Positions 41,608 through 51,556 of a DNA stretch of 64,000 nucleotides are shown in pieces. Every line of letters begins with the position of its first letter. The first letter of the stretch is position 1. The notes beneath the pieces were generated by a model, which did no database searches, was not told the origin of the DNA, and was given only the letters and a program-made list of their open reading frames with translations. Origin of the DNA: Nocardioides zhouii (GTDB lineage: Bacteria; Actinomycetota; Actinomycetes; Propionibacteriales; Nocardioidaceae); NCBI RefSeq assembly GCF_004137345.1, contig NZ_SDWV01000013.1, positions 57,426 through 121,425 of the forward strand, written 5' to 3'. A program made the translations under genes and the position numbers.

Positions 41608-42621
41608 CTACGACTCCTCGGTCTTCTCCTCCGACGCGTCGATCTCGGCCGGTCCGGGTTCCCAGACCACCGACACCTTCTCGAAACCCTTGTGCCGCTG
41701 CATCCGGGCGTACGACGCGTACGCCCGACGGTCGGCGTCGGTGAGCTGGACGTTGTCGGTGAACGGCGTGAGCAGGGCGCGCGGCCAGAGCCGCCGGGAC
41801 AGGACGACGTTGACCTCCATCGCCAGCACGGCCATCACGGCGCCGATCCAGAGGAAGCCGATCAGGCCGAGGACGAGCCCGAACGTCTTGGTCATCGAGG
41901 TGGTGTCGACCAGCACCCGGTCGACGTACGCGGCTCCGGCGTACTGCAGTCCCTGCCACATCAGCGCGAGGGTGAAACCGCCCGGCGCGGCGCGGCGGAA
42001 CGAGTGCTGACCGGTCGCGGCGTAGCGGAAGAGGAGCGTGAGGAACGTGCCGACGACCGCGATGGTCAGCACCGGGAGCAGCACCTTGATGCCCGGGCCG
42101 AGCACCTCGGTGAACGCGTCCGTCGTGCTCGCGACGGTGGACACGATCGACACGGCGAGCAGCGAGAAGCCCGCAGTGACCAGCAGCACGAGCGTCTTGA
42201 CCCGGGCGTAGACCGGGTTGGGCCGGCTGTTGCGCGGCACCGACCAGGCGACGTGCTGGGTGTTCTGGAGGGCCTGGCCGAGCCCCATCGCGCCGTAGAG
42301 CGCGGCGACACCACCGACCGCGACGCCGGCGAACGAGCCCTGGAGGCCCTCGGGGCGGCCGAGCTCGTCGCCGATGATCGGGAACTGGGCCAGCGCGGAG
42401 TCGAGGATCGCCTGCTGCCAGTTCGGCTCGCCGCGCAGGATGATCCCGAGGATCGAGGTGCCGAGCAGCATCAGCGGGAAGATCGCGATGAAGGCGTAGT
42501 AGGTCAGCGCCGAGGCGAGGTAGGGGCCCTGGTCGTCGAAGTACTTGTAGACCACGGCCAGCGGGAAGCCGATGACGGGATGGCGGCGCTGGAACTCGTC
42601 GACTGAACTGACGGCTCCCAC
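41608..42621 (-). CDS. YihY/BrkB family membrane protein
   Basis: This 337-residue integral membrane protein has six or so helices and the family blocks YLASALTYYAFIAIFPLMLLG, GLIGFLWIGAVMAVLAMEVNVVL and a cytosolic acidic tail (SEEKTEES). The family was once annotated as ribonuclease BN. It is a membrane protein of unknown transport function. The start is GTG at 42621. It follows the TauE gene on the same strand by 36 bp. Confidence 0.88.
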   Translation of the reverse strand: MGAVSSVDEFQRRHPVIGFPLAVVYKYFDDQGPYLASALTYYAFIAIFPLMLLGTSILGIILRGEPNWQQAILDSALAQFPIIGDELGRPEGLQGSFAGVAVGGVAALYGAMGLGQALQNTQHVAWSVPRNSRPNPVYARVKTLVLLVTAGFSLLAVSIVSTVASTTDAFTEVLGPGIKVLLPVLTIAVVGTFLTLLFRYAATGQHSFRRAAPGGFTLALMWQGLQYAGAAYVDRVLVDTTSMTKTFGLVLGLIGFLWIGAVMAVLAMEVNVVLSRRLWPRALLTPFTDNVQLTDADRRAYASYARMQRHKGFEKVSVVWEPGPAEIDASEEKTEES

Positions 42622-42657
42622 GAGGGGGAGGTTACCGGTCGCTCCCCCATGCGGCCG

Positions 42658-43437
42658 TCACCACCAGCCGAGCACGTCCCCGCCGAGCCGGACCACGAAG
42701 CCGGAGACCACCACGAGGAAGAACGCGCGGACGAACCTCGCGCCCTTCGCCATCGCGACCCGCGCACCGAGGTAGCCACCGACGATGTTCGCCGCGGCCA
42801 TCGGCAGCGCCAGCTCCCAGATGACCGCGCCCTGGGGGACGAAGACGATCAGTGCCGCGAGGTTGGTCGCCCAGTTGGCCAGCTTGGCCTTGGCGGAGGC
42901 CTCGAGGAAGTTGTAGCCGAGCAGCCCGACGAGCGCGAAGACGAGGAACGAACCGGTGCCGGGTCCGATCGACCCGTCGTAGAAGCCGATCGTGAGCCCG
43001 GTCATCAGCACGGCGGTGAGGTGCTGGCCGCCCTGGAAGCGCAGGCTGGTCAGCTCACCGACACTCGGCCTGAACCAGACGTAGCAACCGACGAGCACGA
43101 GGACGACCAGGATGATCGGGTCGAAGGCGCTGCGCGGCAGCAGCGAGGCCACGAGCGCGCCACCCGTCGACCCGACGAAGGCGGCGAGCATCAGCGGCAG
43201 GAACGTCCGCGGGTCCGGGCGGATGCGCCGGACGTACGTCGTCGCGCTGATCGACGTGCCGCAGAACGACGCCAGCTTGTTGGTGGCCGCGATCTGCACC
43301 ACCGAAGCGCCCGGCAGGCCGACGAGCAGGGCGGGGAGCTGGACGAGCCCGCCACCACCGACGACGGCGTCGACGAACCCTGCGACCAGCGCCGCGAGGA
43401 CGAGGAAGAGGGTGACCTCGAGGGTCAGGTCTCCCAT
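42658..43437 (-). CDS. TauE/SafE family sulfite/sulfonate exporter-like protein
   Basis: This permease of 259 residues has about eight helices in two repeats. The family motifs are GFVDAVVGGGGLVQLPALL and GFYDGSIGPGTGSFLVFALV. TauE/SafE proteins export sulfite, sulfoacetate or related anions. The neighbouring cbs gene makes a link to sulfur metabolism plausible. Start at ATG 43437, 15 bp after the lipoprotein gene stop, so probably one mRNA with it and cbs. Confidence 0.88.
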   Translation of the reverse strand: MGDLTLEVTLFLVLAALVAGFVDAVVGGGGLVQLPALLVGLPGASVVQIAATNKLASFCGTSISATTYVRRIRPDPRTFLPLMLAAFVGSTGGALVASLLPRSAFDPIILVVLVLVGCYVWFRPSVGELTSLRFQGGQHLTAVLMTGLTIGFYDGSIGPGTGSFLVFALVGLLGYNFLEASAKAKLANWATNLAALIVFVPQGAVIWELALPMAAANIVGGYLGARVAMAKGARFVRAFFLVVVSGFVVRLGGDVLGWW

Positions 43438-43452
43438 GCCGCCGACTGCCTG

Positions 43453-43886
43453 TCAGCTCGAGCTGGTGTCTCGGGTGAACTCCTGCACGACGACGGCGTC
43501 GTAGTCCTCGGGCATCTCGGCACTCAGCCCGGGGCAGACCAGCGACTGCGACTGGTCCTTGGCCATCTTGCCGGCCGTGCAGTTGACGGTGGCGAGGGCA
43601 TCGCCGTCGGCCGAGAAGACCATCTGGAAGATCGCGGCGCGTTCCTCGTCGTCGGTGTTCGTGATCGTGCCCTTGACCTCCGGCGTGGTCACTTCCTCGG
43701 CACCGGCGGGGCGCTTGATCGCGTTGAGCTCCCACCCGTCGTCGACGACGAAGCCGTTCCAGCTGAAGCCCTTGCCGACCTCCACCTCGACCGGGTCGGT
43801 GCCGGTGTTGACGTCATCGCCACCGCCGCACGCAGCGAGGGACGCGACGCAGGCGAGCACGAGCGCGGCACCGCGCAGGCGGGCGC

Positions 43887-43890
<4 letters not shown>
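43453..43890 (-). CDS. Lipoprotein of unknown function
   Basis: This 145-residue protein has a lipoprotein signal peptide with lipobox LAAC (C21) followed by GGGDD. The mature part is a small beta-sandwich-like domain (WELNAIKRP, VKGTITNTDDEERAAIFQMVFSA) with a cysteine pair C103/C119 approximate. It resembles short exported DUF4352-like domains. The start is GTG at 43890, overlapping the cbs stop in GTGA, so it is translationally coupled to cbs. Role unknown. Confidence 0.75.
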
Positions 43891-45281
<1,391 letters not shown>

Positions 45282-45289
45282 CCGGTCAA

Positions 45290-45319
45290 TGTATCGACCT
45301 ACCGCTCCATAACAGGCAA
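45290..45319 (-). promoter_or_regulatory. Promoter of cbs
   Basis: TTGCCT (45314-45319) and GATACA (45290-45295) are separated by 18 bp on the minus strand. The predicted start site is within a base or two of the GTG at 45281, so the mRNA would be leaderless. Confidence 0.55.
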
Positions 45320-45364
45320 TGGCGTTGTCCCTCGCCCCTCCCGGAACCGGCTCGATCGAGTGCG

Positions 45365-45370
45365 TAGGCT
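45365..45370 (+). promoter_or_regulatory. Putative -10 of the SGNH hydrolase gene
   Basis: TAGGCT ends seven bases before the GTG at 45378, again predicting a leaderless mRNA. It is back to back with the cbs promoter. Confidence 0.4.
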
Positions 45371-45377
45371 CCGGACT

Positions 45378-46415
45378 GTGGGGGCGACAGGAGCAGCACG
45401 CAAGCTGGCATCGGCCGCCGCCCTGGGCGGCGGCGGACTCTCCGTGCTCGGCGCGGGGCTCTACGGCGTCCTGGTGGCCGAGGCGAAGATCGCGCGCAAG
45501 GTGATCGGCAACGCCACGGGCACGGCGCCGGACTCGACCGGGTGGTACGGCCGCGGCCGGCCGGGCCCGGCGATCCGGATCGCGCTGCTGGGCGACTCCA
45601 GCGCCGCCGGCTACGGCGTGGACCGCGTCGAGGACACGACCGGCGCCCACCTGGCCAGCGGCGTCGCCGCGCAGGCCGACCGACGCGTGCACCTGCGCTC
45701 CTTCGCGAAGGTCGGCGCGATGTCCAGCGCGCTCGCCGACCAGGCCGAGGCCGCCATCGGCACCCACCCCGACCTCGCCGTCGTCCTCGTCGGCGCCAAC
45801 GACGTCACCCACACGGTGCTGCCGTCGGCGTCCGTACGCCACCTCGCCGAGGGCGTACGTCGACTGCGCGAGGCGGACATCGCGGTCGTCGTCGGCACGT
45901 GTCCCGACCTCGGCACCATCCGGCCGATCCCGCCGCCGCTGAAGCAGGTGGCGCGCGAGTGGTCGCGCCGGCTCGCTGCCGCCCAGACCATCACGGTCGT
46001 GGAGAACGGCGGACGCTCGGTCTCCCTCGGCGACATCCTCGGACCGGAGTTCGAGGCGGCCCCGGCGCTGCTCTTCGGCCCGGACCGGTTCCACCCGTCG
46101 TCCGACGGCTACCGCCAGCTGGCGTCGGTCCTCATCCCGTCCTGCCTGGCTGCCCTCGACCTGCTCCCCGACGACGAGTCGCTCCCGGAGCCGCGGCGTC
46201 GCGAGGGGATCCTGCCCGTGGCCGCCGCGGCGGTCCGCGCGGCGCGTACGCCCGGCACCGAGGTCGACGGCACGGAGGTCGGCGGCAACCAGCGCGGCCT
46301 CCGCGGCCGCTGGGTCGAGCTCCGGCACCGCCGCCGTCGCCCCGCCACCGACGCGGAGTCCCCCGGCGAGCACGAGGACCACGACCCCGCAGCCGCTTCG
46401 TCGAGCGGTGACTGA
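45378..46415 (+). CDS. SGNH/GDSL-family hydrolase
   Basis: This esterase or lipase-like protein of 345 residues has an N-terminal hydrophobic segment (about residues 12-35). The nucleophile block is ALLGDSSAAGYG (S74), then LVGANDVTH (block III Asn) and DRFHPSSDGY with the Asp/His pair. It is probably membrane-anchored with the catalytic domain outside. The C-terminal 60 residues are basic then acidic and disordered. The frame ends inside a dispersed palindromic repeat that supplies the last codons and the stop. Substrate is unknown. Confidence 0.85.
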   Translation: MGATGAARKLASAAALGGGGLSVLGAGLYGVLVAEAKIARKVIGNATGTAPDSTGWYGRGRPGPAIRIALLGDSSAAGYGVDRVEDTTGAHLASGVAAQADRRVHLRSFAKVGAMSSALADQAEAAIGTHPDLAVVLVGANDVTHTVLPSASVRHLAEGVRRLREADIAVVVGTCPDLGTIRPIPPPLKQVAREWSRRLAAAQTITVVENGGRSVSLGDILGPEFEAAPALLFGPDRFHPSSDGYRQLASVLIPSCLAALDLLPDDESLPEPRRREGILPVAAAAVRAARTPGTEVDGTEVGGNQRGLRGRWVELRHRRRRPATDAESPGEHEDHDPAAASSSGD

Positions 46416-46456
46416 CTCACGTTTTCTCCGCTCGGAACGTGGCTCCACCACCGCTC
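46403..46456. repeat. Dispersed palindromic repeat, unit B1 (degenerate)
   Basis: The right arm GGAACGTGGCTCCACCACCG (46434-46453, continuing two bases) matches unit A1. The left arm starts at GAGCGGTG (46403-46410) and ends CACGTTTTC, with an unmatched ACTGACT in the middle. The left arm contains the last codons and TGA stop of the SGNH gene. Confidence 0.65.
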
Positions 46457-46484
46457 TCCGGAGGCAACACGTGTCGTACGTCGT

Positions 46485-46538
46485 GAGCGGTGGTCCAGCT
46501 ACGTTTCCACAGCTCGAAATGTGGGTGGACCACCGCTC
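46485..46538. repeat. Dispersed palindromic repeat, unit B2
   Basis: The arms 46485-46507 and 46516-46538 pair at 20 of 23 positions, two of the exceptions being G-T wobbles. The core GCGGTGGTCCAGCTACGTTT is closely related to units A1 and A2 at 2.2 kb. It sits between convergent genes. Confidence 0.85.
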
Positions 46539-46562
46539 GGCAGCACGGCCTGAAATGACGCC

Positions 46563-46591
46563 GGCCCGCCCGGGTGAGACTCGGACGGGCC
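46563..46591 (-). terminator. Hairpin terminator after the Bax1-I gene
   Basis: GGCCCGCCCG (46563-46572) pairs with CGGACGGGCC (46582-46591) at 9 of 10 positions around a 9-nt loop, about 20 bp beyond the stop at 46612. Confidence 0.6.
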
Positions 46592-46611
46592 AGCGGAGTT
46601 GAGCGGGTTGA

Positions 46612-47460
46612 TCAGTCGCCGCGGATGATCGCGAGGATCCGCAGCAGGTTGGTGTAGATCCACACGAGGCTGACGGTCAGGCCGAAGGCCGCGCGCCACG
46701 ACTCGCGCTCCGGGAGACCGGCGGCGACGCCGTTCTCGACGAAGTCGAAGTCGAGGATGAGCATGAAGACACCGAGGACCAGGCCGGCGAGGGCGAACAG
46801 GAAGCCGATCGGGCCGTTGCCGTAGAGGGGCGACTGGACGCCGAAGAGGCTGAGCACCAGGGACAGCAGGCCGAGGCCCACCATGCCGAACATGCCGGCC
46901 ACGACGCCGCGGCGGAACTTGTCGCCGACCTTGATGTTGAGGAACTTGTAGGCCGCAAGCGTTCCGGCGAACGCGCCGAAGGTGCCGAGCACGGCGCTCA
47001 TCACGATGCCGGGGTACTGCGCCTCGAAGAAGGCGCTGATCGCACCGAGGGCCACACCCTCGGCGAGCGCGAACGCCATCACCAGGGCCGGGCTGATCAC
47101 CTTCTTGAAGGAGTTGACCAGCGACAGCAAGAAGGCGCCACCGGCGCCGAGCATCGCGAGCAGGCCGATCCGGCCGAGGTCGGCGGTCTCGTCGACGTCA
47201 CCGATCCACCACCAGGTCGCGAACGCGGCAGCGAAGACCAGCGCGATCGAGATGGCGGTCTTCTGCACCACCGAGTCGACCGTCATCCGGCCCTGGTCGG
47301 CCTGGCCGGGGGTGCCGGGCGCGCCGGTGCCCCACTGGGACGGGTCGGTGCTCGTGTCGCCGTAGCCGGGGTAGGACTGACCCCCGCCGGCGTAGGTCTG
47401 GTTCGACGAGGCGCGGTTGAACTCCTCGGAACGGTTGAACACGGGGTTGTTGCTTCTCAT
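46612..47460 (-). CDS. Bax inhibitor-1 / YccA-like membrane protein
   Basis: This 282-residue membrane protein of the Bax1-I family has a Gly/Pro/Asn-rich cytosolic N-terminus of about 60 residues, then seven helices. LVMAFALAEGVALGAISAFFEA and DFDFVENGV are conserved parts. Bacterial members conduct calcium or protons or modulate membrane proteases such as FtsH. Here the role is unknown. AAGGAGAGACC precedes the ATG, and a clear promoter lies 80 bp upstream. Confidence 0.9.
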   Translation of the reverse strand: MRSNNPVFNRSEEFNRASSNQTYAGGGQSYPGYGDTSTDPSQWGTGAPGTPGQADQGRMTVDSVVQKTAISIALVFAAAFATWWWIGDVDETADLGRIGLLAMLGAGGAFLLSLVNSFKKVISPALVMAFALAEGVALGAISAFFEAQYPGIVMSAVLGTFGAFAGTLAAYKFLNIKVGDKFRRGVVAGMFGMVGLGLLSLVLSLFGVQSPLYGNGPIGFLFALAGLVLGVFMLILDFDFVENGVAAGLPERESWRAAFGLTVSLVWIYTNLLRILAIIRGD

Positions 47461-47539
47461 GGTCTCTCCTTGGAGGCCGCCCTCGCAGCAGCGGGGGCTT
47501 TCGACGTCGTCGCGGTGACGGCGCCTGTCACGTCACACC

Positions 47540-47567
47540 ACTCTAGCCGGGGTGACACTTGTTCAAA
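47540..47567 (-). promoter_or_regulatory. Promoter of the Bax1-I gene
   Basis: TTTGAA (47562-47567) and TAGAGT (47540-47545) on the minus strand are separated by 16 bp. This leaves a leader of about 70-75 nt with a normal Shine-Dalgarno. Confidence 0.55.
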
Positions 47568-47615
47568 CGCGCACGGCGGGTCGGCTGTTCCCGTCACAGC
47601 AACTTCTCAGGTTGC

Positions 47616-48890
47616 TCATCGGACTTCCTCGCAGCCCACCATGTCCTCGCCGCGGCACCGGTCGTCGCCGCGACCGCCCACGACGCGGTCGCGTCCTGGA
47701 CCGCCGAGCAGCACGTCGTCGGCGTACGACCCGATGAGGACGTCGTCGCCGTCCCTGCCCCTCGCGGTGTACGCCGCCCCGCCGACAACGCGGTCGTCCC
47801 CCGGCGTGCCGAGGTAGGTCCAGCGGCCGGGGCCGTCGGGCATGCGCACCCGCTCGACGTCGAGGACGCGGGCGCGGATCGGGGACCGCTGCGCGAGGCG
47901 TACGAGGAAGCGCTGGCGGGCGTGGTCCATCACCCCGCGTGCCCGGGCCCCGCTGTCGAGCACGTCGAGGAACACCTCGTCTCGACCCCGGCCGCCCGTC
48001 AGGCTCTGCCGGCCGGAGCCGAGGTAGACCTCCAGCTCGTCACGGCCGGCGCCGCCGTCCAGCGTGCCCGGGCCGCCCTCCTTGCGGAGGTGGTCGGCGC
48101 CGTCGCCGCCCAGCAGCACGTCGGTGCCACCGGTCGAGTCGAGGAAGTCGTCGCCGGCACCTCCGTCGAAGTGGTCGTCGAGGCTCTCGCCGGGCGCGGC
48201 GTCGTACTCGTAGGCGTCCCAGGCGTTCATCAGGAGATCGTCGCCCCCGCGGCCCTCGATCCGGTCGCCGGCACCGTTGCCGACGAGCTGGTCGGGTCCC
48301 TCGGTGCCGAGCAGGTGGTCGGGGTGGCCGGAGCCGAGCAGCTCGACGACCGCTCCGTACGCCGGCTCGGGCTGGGCGACGACGACGATGTCGTTGCCCT
48401 CGCCGGTCGCGACGCCGCTGACGAGGTCGACCACGACGCCGCTTGCCGAGGCGGAGTAGTCGACCGTGTCGGGGCTGTTCCAGCCGTCGTCGCGCAGCAC
48501 GGTGTTGACGCCCACGTCGACGAGGTCGTCGCCGGGCCCCGGGACGAGGGTGTCGCCGCGCGACTCCGGCTCGCTCTCGAAGAGCGGCACCAGTCCGTTG
48601 GTGCCGCCGTACAGCCGGTCGTTGCCGTCTCCCCCGACGAGGGCGTCGGCGCCCGCGTCGCCGCAGACGAGGTCGTTTCCGGCGCCCGCGTCGATCGTGT
48701 CCTGGCCGTCGAGCGCAGCGATCACGTCGTCGCCCGCGGTGCCGACGAGCTCGTCGCCGCCCGCGGTGCCGACGATGGTGGCCGGCACCCCGGCGCACGT
48801 CGCCGCCGCGGAGTGGGCGGGCGCACTGAGGAACGTGACGCCGAGCGCCAGCGCGCCGACGATGGTGTCGAGCGTGGTCCGAGATGACAT
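47616..48890 (-). CDS. Secreted RTX-type calcium-binding repeat protein
   Basis: The 424-residue protein has a signal peptide (residues 1-31) and many nonapeptide RTX units GGxGxDxhx (GTAGDDVIAALDGQDTI, GGAGDDFLDS, GGDGADHLRK, GGRGDDRCRG). These form a calcium-loaded beta roll, interrupted near residues 95-230 by irregular blocks and near 330-370 by a basic segment. Two C-terminal cysteines may close the domain. There is no recognisable protease or lipase domain, so it is probably a structural or adhesive secreted protein. It starts at ATG 48890, divergent from the cupin gene. Confidence 0.83.
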   Translation of the reverse strand: MSSRTTLDTIVGALALGVTFLSAPAHSAAATCAGVPATIVGTAGGDELVGTAGDDVIAALDGQDTIDAGAGNDLVCGDAGADALVGGDGNDRLYGGTNGLVPLFESEPESRGDTLVPGPGDDLVDVGVNTVLRDDGWNSPDTVDYSASASGVVVDLVSGVATGEGNDIVVVAQPEPAYGAVVELLGSGHPDHLLGTEGPDQLVGNGAGDRIEGRGGDDLLMNAWDAYEYDAAPGESLDDHFDGGAGDDFLDSTGGTDVLLGGDGADHLRKEGGPGTLDGGAGRDELEVYLGSGRQSLTGGRGRDEVFLDVLDSGARARGVMDHARQRFLVRLAQRSPIRARVLDVERVRMPDGPGRWTYLGTPGDDRVVGGAAYTARGRDGDDVLIGSYADDVLLGGPGRDRVVGGRGDDRCRGEDMVGCEEVR

Positions 48891-48946
48891 GGGAACCCCC
48901 TTGCCGGTCGAGGGTATGCGAGGTCCCGCCGTGGCAATCTGGGGCG

Positions 48947-49330
48947 ATGAGCACCGACCTGCCCCGCCCCGTGCGGGTCTTCACTCCGGCCGACCTCGAG
49001 TCGGCCGACCCGACGCTCGGCATGCAGCGCGCGCGGGCCTTCGAGCTGCCGCTCCTGTGGGCCGGCCAGGTCGAGACCGAGCCGGGAGCGGTGTCCGGCT
49101 GGCACCACCACGAACGCAACGAGTCGAGCCTGTACGTCGTGCGCGGCGTGCTGCGGCTCGAGTTCGAGGGCCACGAGGGCTACCTCGACGCCGGGCCGGG
49201 CGACTTCGTGCACGTCCCGGCGTGGACCGTGCACCGTGAGTCGAACCCGACCGGCGAGCCGTCCTTGGCAGTCATCGCGCGGGTGGGTGGCGGCGTCCCC
49301 ACCGTCAACGTGGACGGCCCGCGCGGTTAA
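48947..49330 (+). CDS. Cupin-domain protein
   Basis: This small single cupin of 127 residues has motif 1 GWHHHERNESSLYVVRGVLRLEFEG and motif 2 GPGDFVHVPAWTVHRESNP. The four metal ligands H, H, E and H are present, so a metal-binding cupin is expected. The substrate is unknown. ATG at 48947 is chosen. Earlier in-frame codons overlap the RTX gene start on the other strand. Confidence 0.83.
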   Translation: MSTDLPRPVRVFTPADLESADPTLGMQRARAFELPLLWAGQVETEPGAVSGWHHHERNESSLYVVRGVLRLEFEGHEGYLDAGPGDFVHVPAWTVHRESNPTGEPSLAVIARVGGGVPTVNVDGPRG

Positions 49331-49334
49331 CCCG

Positions 49335-49364
49335 TTGCGGGTGGATCCCCGCCCTGCCTACCGT
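49335..49364 (+). promoter_or_regulatory. Promoter of the TetM-like gene
   Basis: TTGCGG (49335-49340) and TACCGT (49359-49364) are 18 bp apart and predict a start near 49371. The leader of about 100 nt carries a small hairpin GCCGG/CCGGC and a short upstream ORF. Confidence 0.45.
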
Positions 49365-49418
49365 GCAGGGAGCCGGAGAGGCCGGCCAGCACCACGTCCC
49401 AGGAGAGAAGGCACCGAG

Positions 49419-49523
49419 ATGCGAGCAACGCACGCTCCCGTCCGCATCCACCTCCTCGAAGGGACCCCGCGTGCCGTCACGCTCTCTCAACCTGGGCATC
49501 CTCGCCCACGTCGACGCCGGTAA
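49419..49523 (+). CDS. Upstream ORF overlapping the TetM-like gene (possible leader peptide)
   Basis: A 34-codon ORF begins with ATG at 49419 behind AGGAGAGAAGG, a stronger Shine-Dalgarno than that of the main gene. It reads MRATHAPVRIHLLEGTPRAV and runs 53 bases past the main GTG at 49471 in a different frame, ending at 49523. Ribosomes translating it would cross the start of the resistance-type gene. It could therefore couple or repress translation according to ribosome stalling. The peptide has no recognised motif and it may be a chance ORF. Confidence 0.35.
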   Translation: MRATHAPVRIHLLEGTPRAVTLSQPGHPRPRRRR

Positions 49524-51420
49524 GACCACCCTCACCGAACGCCTCCTGCATCTCGCCGGGGTGATCGACGAGCCCGGCTCGGTCGACGCCGGCACCACCC
49601 GCACCGACAGCCTCGCGCTCGAGCGCCGGCGCGGCATCACGATCAAGGCCGCGGTCGTCGGCTTCCCGCTCGGCGACCTCGACGTCAACGTCGTCGACAC
49701 CCCGGGCCACCCCGACTTCATCGCCGAGGTCGAGCGGGTCCTCGGCGTGCTGGACGGTGCCGTGCTGGTCCTGTCCGCCGTCGAGGGGGTGCAGCCGCAG
49801 TCCCGGATCCTCATGCGGGCGCTGCAGCGCCTCGGCGTGCCGACCCTCATCTTCGTCAACAAGATCGACCGCGCGGGTGCGGACGTCGACGCCGTGCTCG
49901 ACGCGGTCCGCCGCCGACTGACGCCCGACCTGCTGCCGATGGGGACGGCTGCCGGGCTCGGCTCGCGGACCGCGACGTACACGGCCCACTCCCCCGGCGA
50001 CCACGCCTTCCACGAGCGCGAGACGGTCGCGCTCGCCGAGCACGACGACGCGCTGCTGGCGTCGTACGTCGACGGGCGGGGCCGCACCCCCGAGCAGCTG
50101 ATGGCCCTGGTGGCCGCGCAGACCCGCGCGGGCACGCTGCACCCGGTGTTCGCCGGGTCGGCCGCGACCGGGGCCGGCGTCCCCGACCTGATGGACGCCA
50201 TCGCCACACTGCTGCCCGACGCAGACCCGGCAACGGATCCCGACACGGGAGATGTTGCCTCGGGCCGGGTGTTCAAGGTCGACCGGGGCGAGTCCGGTGA
50301 CAAGGTCGCGTACGTCCGGATGTTCTCCGGGGAGGTCCGCGCGCGGCAGCGCCTCGAGCTGCCCGACGGCCGGACCGGGAAGGTGACGGGCGTCCAGGTG
50401 CTCCGCGACGGGCGGTGGGAACGTACGGCGGCCGCGGGCACGGGCCAGGTCGCGCGACTGCTCGGCCTGGGCGCCGTACGGGTCGGCGACGGCTTCGGCA
50501 CGTCGAGCCGGGCCGAGGACCACCACTTCCCGCCGCCGACGCTGGAGTCGTCGGTGCGGGCGTGCGACCCGGCGCAGGAGCCAGCGCTCCGCACGGCGCT
50601 GGGCCAGCTCGCCGACCAGGACCCCCTCATCGCGGCGCGCACCGACGAGGACGGCCACGCGACCGTCTCCCTCTACGGCCGCGTCCAGCAGGAGGTCATC
50701 GCCTCGACCCTGGCCGACGAGCACGGCATCGAGGTCGAGTTCTCCGAGGCGAGCGTGCTGCACGTCGAGCGGCTGCGTCGCGTCGGCACTGCTGTGGAGC
50801 GGTTCAACACACCGACCAACCCCTACTGGGCGACGATCGGGCTCCGGCTGTCGCCAGCAGCGCAGGGCACGGGGGTGGTGTTCGACCTCGACGTCCCGCT
50901 CCGCGACCTGCCGCTGTTCCTCTTCAAGTCCGTGGAGCACTTCACGTCCGTCATGGCCGAGCACGTCGCCCGCACGCTGGCCCGCGGCCCCGCCGGCTGG
51001 GAGGTGACCGACTGCCGGGTGACGCTCACCGAGGTCGGCTACGCCTCGTACGACGGCCCACCGTCGAAGCGCGGTCCGCTGCCCACGGCCCTGGACTTCC
51101 GCAAGCTGACCCCCCTCGTCGTACGCCAGGCGCTGGCGCGGGCCACGACGCAGGTGTGCGAGCCGGTGCTGCGGGTGGCCCTCGAGGTGCCCACCCAGGA
51201 CGGTCCGCAGCTGCTCCGCCTGCTCGGTCGGTGGGGTACGGAGGTCACCGGCCAGACCGCGACCGCCGACCTCACCCGGCTCGACGCCCGCCTCGTGGCG
51301 GCCCGGCTGCACGACCTCCAGCACCAGCTGCCGGACCTCACCGGCGGCGAGGGCGTGCTCGAGGCGACGTTCGACGGCTACCAACCGGTGCGCGGGCAGG
51401 CCCCGACGCGACGCGTCTGA
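49471..51420 (+). CDS. TetM/OtrA-like ribosomal protection GTPase
   Basis: The 649-residue translational GTPase has the EF-G/TetM domain order. G1 is AHVDAGKTT (12-20), G3 is DTPGHPDF, G4 is NKID, then domains II, III, IV and V. In domain IV, LRLSPAAQGTGVVFDL and VTLTEVGYASYDGPPSKRG correspond to the tetracycline-protection branch, and the length fits TetM rather than EF-G (about 700). It would remove tetracycline-like drugs from the ribosome. Chromosomal homologues in soil actinobacteria often give low-level or no resistance. The start is GTG at 49471 behind GAAGGGA. Confidence 0.87.
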   Translation: MPSRSLNLGILAHVDAGKTTLTERLLHLAGVIDEPGSVDAGTTRTDSLALERRRGITIKAAVVGFPLGDLDVNVVDTPGHPDFIAEVERVLGVLDGAVLVLSAVEGVQPQSRILMRALQRLGVPTLIFVNKIDRAGADVDAVLDAVRRRLTPDLLPMGTAAGLGSRTATYTAHSPGDHAFHERETVALAEHDDALLASYVDGRGRTPEQLMALVAAQTRAGTLHPVFAGSAATGAGVPDLMDAIATLLPDADPATDPDTGDVASGRVFKVDRGESGDKVAYVRMFSGEVRARQRLELPDGRTGKVTGVQVLRDGRWERTAAAGTGQVARLLGLGAVRVGDGFGTSSRAEDHHFPPPTLESSVRACDPAQEPALRTALGQLADQDPLIAARTDEDGHATVSLYGRVQQEVIASTLADEHGIEVEFSEASVLHVERLRRVGTAVERFNTPTNPYWATIGLRLSPAAQGTGVVFDLDVPLRDLPLFLFKSVEHFTSVMAEHVARTLARGPAGWEVTDCRVTLTEVGYASYDGPPSKRGPLPTALDFRKLTPLVVRQALARATTQVCEPVLRVALEVPTQDGPQLLRLLGRWGTEVTGQTATADLTRLDARLVAARLHDLQHQLPDLTGGEGVLEATFDGYQPVRGQAPTRRV

Positions 51421-51556
51421 GCAGCATGGCTCGACGTCAGGACTACACTGGCAGCACCCGCTTGGCTCACTCCTTTCGAGTCCACGGCTGGTCTGCAGCG
51501 TCTCGTGCTGAGCGCCTCTCTGTGTGCCTCGCTTCCAGTGCCCTGAGAGAGCCACG

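Noticed and set aside
49471..51420. Annotation as a second EF-G
   Set aside because: Length of about 650 and the domain IV sequence fit the TetM/OtrA branch better. Exact resistance activity is not claimed.
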